From NCBI RefSeq assembly GCF_000719335.1, contig NZ_JOGB01000111.1, positions 1 to 6,543 of the forward strand: a stretch of DNA of 6,543 nt. The letters are read 5' to 3'. The position numbers were made by a program, and so were the translations under genes. Positions 1 to 5,489 of this stretch are shown piece after piece (the first letter of the stretch is position 1; every line of letters begins with the position of its first letter). The notes under the pieces were generated by a model, which had not been told where the DNA came from, did no database searches, and was given only the letters and a program-made list of their open reading frames with translations. The DNA is from Streptomyces sp. NRRL S-87 (GTDB taxonomy: Bacteria; Actinomycetota; Actinomycetes; Streptomycetales; Streptomycetaceae).

Positions 1-114
1 CGAGGGTGGCCGCAGGCCAGGGCGAAGCCCCAAAGCCCTCGGGGTGGGCCTGCCGCAGGGCCTGCAGGCCGCCCCTGTCAAGCGCCGAGGGGACCCACAT
101 ACCACGGGACCCAC

Positions 115-188
115 CCCCGAAGCGAGCAGCAGGCCCCAACACCGGGCCACTCCCCGAAGCAAGCAGCAGGCCCCAACACCGGGCCACT
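115..188. repeat. 37-bp direct repeat, two adjacent copies
   Basis: Copies at 115-151 and 152-188 are directly adjacent and differ at a single base (g124 versus a161). Each starts CCCCGAAGC and contains GGCCC-CAACACC-GGGCC, a 5-bp GC stem with a 7-nt loop (132-148 and 169-185). The start of the unit recurs at about 203-214 as part of a 16-bp repeat, so there is a degenerate third piece nearer the sbnB stop codon. A recent tandem duplication of a hairpin-bearing segment is the simplest origin. Confidence 0.85.
132..185 (-). terminator. Candidate double-hairpin terminator of sbnB
   Basis: Two identical hairpins (132-148 and 169-185), each with a 5-bp all-GC stem, lie 43 and 80 nt beyond the sbnB stop codon on the minus strand. 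There is no following U-tract, which is common for actinomycete terminators, but the stems are short. The call rests on position and structure only, and Rho-dependent ending or read-through is equally possible. Confidence 0.3.
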
Positions 189-227
189 CCCAAGCGAACC
201 CACCCCCGAAGCGAACCCGGCCGCCGA

Positions 228-1223
228 TCAGCCCAGGAAGTCCTCGACCGTGATGCCGAGGCCGGACTCCTCCGCCCGCCCGCGGACGTACTCGGCGAGC
301 GCGATGTCCAGTACGCCCAGGCCGAACGGGGAGTACACCACGTGGCGGCCGAGGGCGGGGTCCAGGGTGGCCGTGCCACGCAGCAGAGCACCGATCGAGG
401 CCGCGACGAAGTCGCGGTTGCCAGTTCGCAGTTCGGCCAGGTGCAGCGAGGTGCGCTCCCGGACGGCGTGGTCGGCGTCGTCGACGACGTTCACGGCGGC
501 GAGGACGGACTCGACGGTCAGGTCGCGCAGCGAGACGTGCAGGACGGTGGCGCCGGGCCGGCAGGCGGACAGGTCCGCGTGCGGTTCGGCCGCCGTGGTG
601 GCGAAGGAGACCAGGGGGTGCGCGCCGAGGGCCTCGGCGCGGTCGGCGACGGCGACGGTCTTCACGGAGGGGACCTCCGCCGCGCACGTGTCGGCGAAGG
701 CTTCGGCGCGGGCGGGGTCCATGTCGTACAGGACGGCCTCGCGCAGGTCCGGCAGGGCGGCGGCGAGGAAGCGGAGGATCTCGAGGTTGATGACGCCGCA
801 GCCGACGAGGACGACGCCGGTCGGCGGGTTCTGCTCGGTCAGGACCCGGGCCGCGAGGGCGGCGCTGGCGGCGGTGCGCTTGGCCGAGATGACCGAGCCC
901 TCCAGGAAGGCGGTGGGGCGGCCGTTCTCCAGGGAGTTGAGGGTGATGCTGGCGCTCGCGCGCTCCATGCCGGCCGCGACGTTGCCGGGGAACGAGGCGA
1001 TCCACTTCATGCCCGCCACGGGGGCGGAGCCGCCGCGGTAGGCGGGCAGGCCGATGATCCGGTCGCGCGCGTGGTGGTCCTCGGGGAAGCGGAGGAAGGT
1101 CGAGTGCGGCAGCGCCGTCGCCCCCTCGTCGTGGAGGCGGTACGCGTCGGCGACGAGGTCGATGATCTCCGTCTCGCGGCCCGCCAGGGTCGCCTGGACG
1201 TCGCTGCGCCGAAGGATCAGCAT
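228..1223 (-). CDS. sbnB: SbnB-like N-(2-amino-2-carboxyethyl)-L-glutamate dehydrogenase (DAP biosynthesis)
   Basis: This 331-residue protein belongs to the ornithine cyclodeaminase/mu-crystallin family and matches the SbnB branch, which oxidatively splits N-(2-amino-2-carboxyethyl)-L-glutamate with NAD+ into L-2,3-diaminopropionate and 2-oxoglutarate in the cytoplasm. Family features are GMKWIASFPGN (71-81), ISAKRTAA (112-119), the Rossmann loop GCGVIN (141-146) followed by an acidic turn at YDMDP (166-170), and the C-terminal SPFGLGVLDIALA (298-310). Its length is close to S. aureus SbnB (about 336). The ATG at 1223-1221 is preceded on the minus strand by AAAGGAA (1235-1229) at good spacing; upstream extensions of the frame cross the promoter region and are rejected. 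The partner sbnA is divergent across a shared 133-bp region. A general ornithine cyclodeaminase is the main alternative, made unlikely by the paired sbnA. Confidence 0.93.
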   Translation of the reverse strand: MLILRRSDVQATLAGRETEIIDLVADAYRLHDEGATALPHSTFLRFPEDHHARDRIIGLPAYRGGSAPVAGMKWIASFPGNVAAGMERASASITLNSLENGRPTAFLEGSVISAKRTAASAALAARVLTEQNPPTGVVLVGCGVINLEILRFLAAALPDLREAVLYDMDPARAEAFADTCAAEVPSVKTVAVADRAEALGAHPLVSFATTAAEPHADLSACRPGATVLHVSLRDLTVESVLAAVNVVDDADHAVRERTSLHLAELRTGNRDFVAASIGALLRGTATLDPALGRHVVYSPFGLGVLDIALAEYVRGRAEESGLGITVEDFLG

Positions 1224-1356
1224 CGCGGTTCCTTTCGATGGTCGTGTGGTGCGGCGACCTTGGCGGCGTCTTCTATATCGGTTCTCTAATAGAACACGCA
1301 TAGAACGGCTGCGCATTGTGGTCCATCCCGAAAGCAACGACAGAGGGAAGGGCAGC
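1224..1356. promoter_or_regulatory. Divergent sbnB/sbnA promoter region
   Basis: This gap separates the start codons of two divergent genes and is much richer in A and T (especially 1271-1306) than the surrounding DNA, as expected for a bidirectional promoter. It contains the symmetrical four-half-site element at 1270-1306. Possible weak -10 hexamers lie at equal distances on each side: CATTGT at 1314-1319 reading right and CAAGGT at 1262-1257 reading left, each 7 nt outside the element. I found no match to the actinomycete DmdR/IdeR iron box. The promoter function is well supported by layout; the hexamers are guesses. Confidence 0.75.
1270..1306. promoter_or_regulatory. Nested dyad of four GTTCTAT-type half-sites (candidate operator)
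   Basis: Reading the plus strand, CTTCTAT (1270-1276) and GTTCTCT (1281-1287) are followed, after the central base a1288, by ATAGAAC (1289-1295) and ATAGAAC (1300-1306). All four are GTTCTAT or its complement with at most one mismatch. Within each pair the spacer is 4 bp, so the period is 11 bp, and the two pairs are mirror images about base 1288. Heptamers spaced 11 bp apart are the geometry bound by OmpR-type winged-helix regulators in Streptomyces (SARP activators, AfsR, PhoP). The regulator is not in the window and its identity is inferred. Confidence 0.65.
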
Positions 1357-2391
1357 ATGAGCCGTCCCGTGCTCCATGGGATTCTGGAGACCATCGGGAA
1401 CACGCCGCTGGTCGAATTGGGCAATGTCTTTCCGGGATTTCGGTCCCGGGTGTTCGCGAAGATGGAGAGGTTCAATCCGGGAGGGAGCGTCAAGGACCGG
1501 TCCGCGCTGAGCATGCTGCGCAGCGGCATCCGCGAGGGCCGGCTGATACCGGGGCACTCGGTGGTGGTCGAGTCGAGTTCCGGGAACCTCGCGATCGGTA
1601 TCGCGCAGGTCTGCAAGTACTTCGGCATCGACTTCGTCTGCGTCGTCGACGCGAAGACCACCGGGCAGAACCTCGCGCTGCTGGCCGCCTACGGCGCGCG
1701 CGTGGAGGTCGTCACGACGCCCGACCCGGTCACCGGCGAGTTCCTGGAGGCGCGGCTCGCGCGCGTGCGGGAGCTGGTGGAGACGCTGCCCGGGGCGTAC
1801 TGGCCCAACCAGTACGCCAATCCGCTCAACCCGCGGGCGCACCGCGAGACCATGCGGGAGATCGCCGAGGCGCTGGACGGCCGGGTGGACTACCTGTTCT
1901 CGCCGGTGTCCACCTTCGGCACGCTGCTGGGCTGCGCGACGTACGTCCGCGACCAGGGCCTGCCGACCACGGTCGTGGCGGTCGACGCGGTGGGCAGCGC
2001 CATCTTCGGCCAGCCGCACAGTCCCCGGCTGATCCCGGGGCACGGCGCGTCGGTGCCGCCGGCGCTGTTCGACCCGTCGGCGGCCGACGAGGTGGTGCAC
2101 GTCACGGATCTCGACTGCGTGGTGGCCTGCCGGCGGATGGTGGACGCCGAGGGAATTCTGCTCGGTGGCTCTTCCGGGGCCGCGGTGGCGGCTCTGGAGA
2201 AATTCGGCGACCGCATTCCCGACGGCTCGAACGTCGTCCTGGTGTTCCCGGACGGCGGCGACCGCTATCTCGGCACGATCTATTCGGACGACTGGGTCGG
2301 CGAGCGCTTCGGCGAGGTCTCGCACCTGTGGAAGGGCGCGCTCGCCGAACCCGGCGACCCGCGGTTCGCCGCGGCCGTCACCAGTGCCTGA
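1357..2391 (+). CDS. sbnA: SbnA-like N-(2-amino-2-carboxyethyl)-L-glutamate synthase (DAP biosynthesis)
   Basis: This 344-residue protein is a fold-type II PLP enzyme related to cysteine synthase. SbnA homologues join O-phospho-L-serine and L-glutamate to give N-(2-amino-2-carboxyethyl)-L-glutamate, the substrate of SbnB. Visible features are the N-terminal ETIGNTPLVEL (11-21), the PLP lysine K46 in NPGGSVKDR (40-48), the substrate loop ESSSGN (72-77), which is SbnA-like rather than the TSGNTG of cysteine synthases, the phosphate-binding region SPVSTFGTLLG (182-192), and GGSSGA (270-275) near the PLP ring nitrogen. The ATG has AAGGG (1348-1352) close in front and AGAGGGA (1342-1348) slightly further. 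An in-frame extension upstream to 1054 would cross the promoter and antisense sbnB, so I reject it. sbnA is the first gene of the rightward operon. Confidence 0.93.
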   Translation: MSRPVLHGILETIGNTPLVELGNVFPGFRSRVFAKMERFNPGGSVKDRSALSMLRSGIREGRLIPGHSVVVESSSGNLAIGIAQVCKYFGIDFVCVVDAKTTGQNLALLAAYGARVEVVTTPDPVTGEFLEARLARVRELVETLPGAYWPNQYANPLNPRAHRETMREIAEALDGRVDYLFSPVSTFGTLLGCATYVRDQGLPTTVVAVDAVGSAIFGQPHSPRLIPGHGASVPPALFDPSAADEVVHVTDLDCVVACRRMVDAEGILLGGSSGAAVAALEKFGDRIPDGSNVVLVFPDGGDRYLGTIYSDDWVGERFGEVSHLWKGALAEPGDPRFAAAVTSA

Positions 2392-2413
2392 TCCGTGAGG
2401 GATCGGGCCCGAT
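2388..2413 (+). other. Overlapping hairpin and 12-bp palindrome between sbnA and the PPTase gene
   Basis: CTGATCC (2388-2394) can pair with GGATCGG (2400-2406) around a GTGAG loop, a 7-bp stem with one G-T wobble that includes the sbnA stop codon. The perfect palindrome ATCGGGCCCGAT (2402-2413) shares bases 2402-2406 with that stem, so the two structures exclude each other in RNA. No U-tract follows and the next ribosome binding site starts 6 nt later. The element may tune translation or mRNA processing within the operon, or mean nothing. Confidence 0.4.
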
Positions 2414-2419
2414 GAGAAC

Positions 2420-2426
2420 AGGGGTG
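2420..2426 (+). promoter_or_regulatory. Ribosome binding site deciding the PPTase start
   Basis: AGGGGTG ends 6 nt before the ATG at 2433. Another in-frame ATG exists at 2412, with GAGGGA at 2397-2402 in front of it, but that site lies inside the hairpin/palindrome element. The 2433 start gives the usual short N-terminus and is preferred. Confidence 0.6.
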
Positions 2427-2432
2427 ACACCC

Positions 2433-3263
2433 ATGAGCGCCGAGGACTTCTCGGATGTCTTCGACGCCGATGTGACGCACGTGTGGTGGGGAACGGTCGA
2501 GGGGACCCTCGGTCCGGACGCCGCCGCCGTGCTGTCGGCGGCCGAACGGGACGCGGCCCGCGCGATGACCGCCGAGGCGGGCCGGCACTACGCCGGTGCC
2601 CATGTCGCGGTACGCCGCATCCTGGCGGCCTACCTCGGGACGGGCCCGGCCGAGCTGCGGCTCGGCCGGCTGCGCTGCCCGGAGTGCGGCGACGCGACGC
2701 ACGGCGCCCCGTGCGTCGAGTGGCCGCAGACGGAGCTGAGCTACAGCCTGTCCCGCTCGGGGCCGCACTGGCTGCTCGGCGTGACCGGCGGCGGCCGTCG
2801 GATCGGCGTCGATCTGGAGCAGGTGCTGGGCTTCGACACCGAGTCGGTGGCGCCGCTGGTGCTCTCCGACCGGGAGCTGGCGCACCTGGGCCGGGAGTCG
2901 GAGTCCGCGGCCCGGCTGGCGGTCTTCCTCCGCTACTGGACCAGGAAGGAGGCGGTGCTGAAGGCCAGCGGGATCGGCCTGGTGGCCGACGCCCGGGAGG
3001 TGGAGGTGCACGGACCGCCCGACGGGGGTCCGCTGATCGTCCGTCACTCGGCGGCCGCGGGCCCGGACACGTGGCTGGTCGAGGACCTCGCGGTCGGTCC
3101 CGGCCGGTACGCCGCCATCGCCCGCGAGGCGGCGGCGGCCGGGCCGCTGCGGCTGATCGAGAAACCGCCGCCGGCCGCCGCGGAGTCCGCCGGGCCTCCG
3201 CCTTCCGATACGAACAGGAGTGCGCCGTGGCCGTCCGCCACCTTGTCTCTCTCGATGACCTGA
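2433..3263 (+). CDS. Sfp-type 4'-phosphopantetheinyl transferase
   Basis: This 276-residue protein would transfer the phosphopantetheine arm of coenzyme A to a serine of NRPS or PKS carrier proteins, turning them into the active holo form. The diagnostic magnesium-binding motif is IGVDLE (124-129, with D127 and E129), followed by FLRYWTRKEAVLKASG (165-180, with W169, K172, E173 and K177). The N-terminal GRHYAGAHVAVRRILAAYLG (50-69) and the CPEC segment (82-85) fit actinomycete members of the family, and the length suits Sfp-type rather than the short AcpS type. About 30 C-terminal residues are rich in Pro, Ala and Ser and the last 12 are encoded in the overlap with the next gene. Being embedded in the operon suggests it serves this cluster's own assembly line, although Sfp-type enzymes are often promiscuous. 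The 2412 start would add 7 residues. Confidence 0.92.
   Translation: MSAEDFSDVFDADVTHVWWGTVEGTLGPDAAAVLSAAERDAARAMTAEAGRHYAGAHVAVRRILAAYLGTGPAELRLGRLRCPECGDATHGAPCVEWPQTELSYSLSRSGPHWLLGVTGGGRRIGVDLEQVLGFDTESVAPLVLSDRELAHLGRESESAARLAVFLRYWTRKEAVLKASGIGLVADAREVEVHGPPDGGPLIVRHSAAAGPDTWLVEDLAVGPGRYAAIAREAAAAGPLRLIEKPPPAAAESAGPPPSDTNRSAPWPSATLSLSMT
3216..3220 (+). promoter_or_regulatory. Ribosome binding site deciding the GTG start of the carbamoyltransferase
   Basis: AGGAG, in the context AACAGGAG, lies 6 nt before the GTG at 3227 and inside the 3' end of the PPTase gene. There is no ATG in a suitable place, and translation from this GTG gives the expected N-terminus of a carbamoyltransferase, which fixes a 37-nt gene overlap. 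Confidence 0.8.
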
Positions 3264-4159
3264 CCGACGACGACCTGCGCGGCATCGTGGCCCGGGGTGC
3301 GGAGCTGTCCTCCGGGCGGGCGGCGCCCGGTGGCTCGCTGGAGGGCACGGTCGCGGGGATCTACTTCCGCCGCACCTCGACGCGTACCCGTACGGCGTTC
3401 TCCGCGGGGGCGCTGCGCCTGGGGGCGCGGCTCGTCACCTTCTCCGGCTCCGACCTGCAGACCAACACCGGGGAGACCAGCGAGGACACCGGCCGGGTCT
3501 TCTCCCGGATGCTGGACGTGCTGGTCGCGCGGACCGCGGACGACCCGGCCGAGCTGCGGGCCTGGGCCGGCCAGTCGCGGATGTCGGTGGTCAACGCCAT
3601 GACCGCCGACGAGCACCCGACCCAGGGGCTCACCGACCTGACGACGCTGCTGCGGCACTTCGGCCGGATCGAGGGCCTGCGGGTCCTCTACCTGGGCGAG
3701 GGCAACAACACCGCGGCCGCGCTGGCCCTCGGGCTCTCGCGGTTTCCCGGCACGGTGCTGGAGCTGCGCACGCCCGAGGGGTACGGGCTGCGCGCGGACG
3801 TGGCCGTACGGGCCGCGGCGAGCGCGGCGGCCCACGGGGCGGCGGTCGTCGAACGGCACGACACGGACGACCTGCCGGAGGACGTCGACGTCGTGTACAC
3901 CACGCGCTGGCAGACCACCGGCACCAGCAAGCCGGACCCCGGCTGGCGCGCCCGGTTCGAGCCGTTCCGGGTGACGCGGGCGCTGTGGCGCCGGAGCCCG
4001 AAGGCCGTGTTCCTGCACGACCTGCCGGCGCACCGCGGGGAGGAGGTGACGGCCGAGGTCCTCGACGGGGACCGGAGCATCGCCTTCGACCAGGCCGAGA
4101 ACAAGATGCACAGCGCGATGGCGGTGCTGGAGTGGTGCCGCGGCGGTGTCCGGCCATGA
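3227..4159 (+). CDS. OTC-like carbamoyltransferase with altered amino-acid site (candidate DAP carbamoyltransferase)
   Basis: This 310-residue protein belongs to the ornithine/aspartate carbamoyltransferase family, which moves the carbamoyl group of carbamoyl phosphate to an amine. The carbamoyl-phosphate half is conserved: STRTR (51-55), R102, and H130-P-T-Q133. The acceptor half is not that of ornithine transcarbamylase. The usual HCLP is H264-D-L-P267, and the usual T-D-x-W-x-S-M-G loop reads T-T-R-W-Q-T-T-G (225-232), losing the aspartate and SMG of ornithine enzymes, while the NN pair is kept (N160, N161). Its length is near that of normal OTCs (about 310-335). The setting beside sbnA and sbnB points to 2,3-diaminopropionate, giving beta-ureidoalanine, as in viomycin and zwittermicin logic. 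A different amine, or a carrier- or peptide-bound acceptor, is possible. An arginine-pathway OTC is unlikely. It overlaps the PPTase gene by 37 nt and its stop overlaps the next ATG. Confidence 0.85.
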   Translation: MAVRHLVSLDDLTDDDLRGIVARGAELSSGRAAPGGSLEGTVAGIYFRRTSTRTRTAFSAGALRLGARLVTFSGSDLQTNTGETSEDTGRVFSRMLDVLVARTADDPAELRAWAGQSRMSVVNAMTADEHPTQGLTDLTTLLRHFGRIEGLRVLYLGEGNNTAAALALGLSRFPGTVLELRTPEGYGLRADVAVRAAASAAAHGAAVVERHDTDDLPEDVDVVYTTRWQTTGTSKPDPGWRARFEPFRVTRALWRRSPKAVFLHDLPAHRGEEVTAEVLDGDRSIAFDQAENKMHSAMAVLEWCRGGVRP

Positions 4160-5442
4160 GTCTGCTGGACGAGCCGCCCACGGCGGTCGCGGCGCCCCCG
4201 CCCCTGCGCCGCAACCGGGACTTCCTGCTGCTGTGGACCGGAGCGGGGCTCTCGGCACTGGGGCTGCGGGCCAGTGTGGCCGCCTACCCGCTGCTGATGA
4301 TCTTCTTCGGGGGCGGGCCGGCCGGTGCCGGTGTGGTGGGGTTCGCCGCCCTGCTGCCCCAGTTGGTGGTCCAGTTGCCGGCCGGGGCGCTGATCGACCG
4401 GTGGGACCGCAGGCGGCTGCTCGTCCTGTGCGACGTGGCCGGGCTGTCGGCCATGGCGGCGGTGACCGCGATGCTGCTGGCGGGGCGGCTGTGGCTGCCC
4501 CTGGTGGCGGCGGCGGCCTTCGTCGACGGCACCGCCGGGCTCTGCTACCGGTTGGCCGAACGGGCCGCGATCGCCCACGTGGTGCACCCCGCGCACCTGA
4601 CGGCGGCGCTCGGGCAGAACGAGGCGCGCGGGCAGGCGGCCGGGCTGCTCGGCCAGCCCGCGGGCAGCGGGCTGTTCCAGTTCGGCCGCTGGCTGCCGTT
4701 CGCGTTCACCGCGCTCACGCACCTGGTGGCGCTGGTGACCCTGCTGCTGATCCGCCGGGACCTGCAGGGGGAGCGGGCCGCGCCGGGCACGAGCCTGCGC
4801 TCGGACGTGGCCGAGGGACTGCGCTGGGTGTGGCGGCAGCGCTTCATGCGGGTGGCCGTGGTGCTGCTGTCGGGCAGCAACCTGCTCTTCCAGGTGCTGA
4901 CGCTGACCCTGGCCCTGGCCGTGCAGGAGGACGGCGGATCGCCGTGGGCCATCGGCATGATCGGCCTGGTCGCGGGGGTCGGCGGGATCGCGGGGGCGCT
5001 CGCCGGGTCCCGGGCGGCGGGGCGGCTGGCACCGCGGACCGTGCTGACCGGGGCGCTCGCGCTCTGGGCGGTGCTGATGGCACCGGTGGCCCTCACCTCG
5101 GACCCGGTGGTGCTCGGCGCGCTGCTCGGCGGGATGAGCTTCGCCGGGGCCCTGATGAACGTGGTCGCCGGCGTGCACCAGGTCCGGATCACGCCGGAGC
5201 CCCTGCAGGGGCGGGTGACCAGCGTCTTCGCGCTGCTGGGCTCCGGCACGGCCTCGGCGGGCGCGCTGGCCGGCGGGTTCCTGCTCGCCGCGGTCGGCAC
5301 GTACCGCACGGCGCTGGGCATCGCGGCCGGCATGGGGCTGCTGGCCCTGGCCGCGCTGGTGTCGCCCGCGCTGCGGCTCGACCCCGATCCGGAACCCCTC
5401 GCGCCGGAGATCGCGGATACCGCACGTACCGAAGAAATATAG
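4156..5442 (+). CDS. MFS exporter, EntS-like (12 TM)
   Basis: This 428-residue membrane protein is a major facilitator of the MFS_3/EntS-like type, which pumps small molecules such as siderophores and antibiotics out using the proton gradient. About twelve hydrophobic segments can be traced between residues 23 and 405, split by a charged cytoplasmic loop at about 200-230. The motif A loop between helices 2 and 3 is GALIDRWDRRR (78-88), and RITPEPLQGRVTS (344-356) is the equivalent in the second half. It begins with an ATGA overlap with the carbamoyltransferase and has no clear ribosome binding site of its own, so it is probably translationally coupled. Its place inside the operon suggests export of, and perhaps self-protection against, the cluster's product. 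The substrate cannot be read from the sequence. Confidence 0.88.
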   Translation: MSLLDEPPTAVAAPPPLRRNRDFLLLWTGAGLSALGLRASVAAYPLLMIFFGGGPAGAGVVGFAALLPQLVVQLPAGALIDRWDRRRLLVLCDVAGLSAMAAVTAMLLAGRLWLPLVAAAAFVDGTAGLCYRLAERAAIAHVVHPAHLTAALGQNEARGQAAGLLGQPAGSGLFQFGRWLPFAFTALTHLVALVTLLLIRRDLQGERAAPGTSLRSDVAEGLRWVWRQRFMRVAVVLLSGSNLLFQVLTLTLALAVQEDGGSPWAIGMIGLVAGVGGIAGALAGSRAAGRLAPRTVLTGALALWAVLMAPVALTSDPVVLGALLGGMSFAGALMNVVAGVHQVRITPEPLQGRVTSVFALLGSGTASAGALAGGFLLAAVGTYRTALGIAAGMGLLALAALVSPALRLDPDPEPLAPEIADTARTEEI

Positions 5443-5473
5443 GCCCGCCTCCGAAGGTGGGACCCGGTTTCGC

Positions 5474-5480
5474 AAGGAGG
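5474..5480 (+). promoter_or_regulatory. Consensus Shine-Dalgarno site for the oxygenase
   Basis: AAGGAGG is a full match to the anti-Shine-Dalgarno consensus and lies 9 nt before the ATG at 5490. It is the strongest ribosome binding site in the window and suggests that the oxygenase is translated well independently of the upstream MFS gene. Confidence 0.85.
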
Positions 5481-5489
5481 AGAGAACGC

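Larger units (their letters stand above)
1..227. other. Non-coding, hairpin-rich region downstream of sbnB
   Basis: No gene is supportable here; the open frames on the plus strand run straight through sbnB in antisense and look like GC-driven shadows. The stretch holds several GC-rich inverted repeats. CGAGGG at 1-6 pairs with CCCTCG at 36-41 and encloses a smaller hairpin, GGGC-GAA-GCCC, at 20-30. GGCCTGCAGGCC at 59-70 is a perfect 12-bp palindrome. A 37-bp direct repeat lies at 115-188, and a 16-bp piece, CCCACCCCCGAAGCGA, occurs at both 110-125 and 199-214. The region probably serves as the 3' untranslated and termination zone of sbnB and the spacer to whatever lies to the left. That role is inferred. 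Confidence 0.6.

Noticed and set aside
6..1289. Long plus-strand open frame across sbnB
   Set aside because: It is antisense to a clear SbnB homologue, has low-complexity Arg/Gly/Val/Asp composition and shows no family motif; GC bias keeps the frame open.
1224..1356. Iron box or zinc box controlling the DAP genes
   Set aside because: SbnA and SbnB are known from siderophore clusters, but I found no TTAGGTTAGG-type or Zur-type palindrome here. The repeat present has a different sequence and an 11-bp period.
2514..2526. Cysteine cluster of the PPTase (about residues 82-94) as a zinc finger
   Set aside because: A short Cys-containing segment at this place is usual in actinomycete Sfp-type PPTases and the spacing does not form a convincing zinc site; the coordinates given here are only a nominal marker in the gene.
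1273..3348. Very long minus-strand frame opposite sbnA and the PPTase gene
   Set aside because: The translation is Arg/Pro-rich with no domain signature, while the plus strand encodes two recognisable enzymes over the same bases.
3227..4159. Housekeeping ornithine transcarbamylase of arginine synthesis
   Set aside because: The HCLP cysteine and SMG loop are missing and no arg genes are nearby.
4146..5489. Extension of the oxygenase frame upstream to 4146, as a large fusion protein
   Set aside because: The upstream part is an out-of-frame Ala/Gly/Arg-rich reading of the MFS gene. The ATG at 5490 has a full AAGGAGG site and gives the expected family length.
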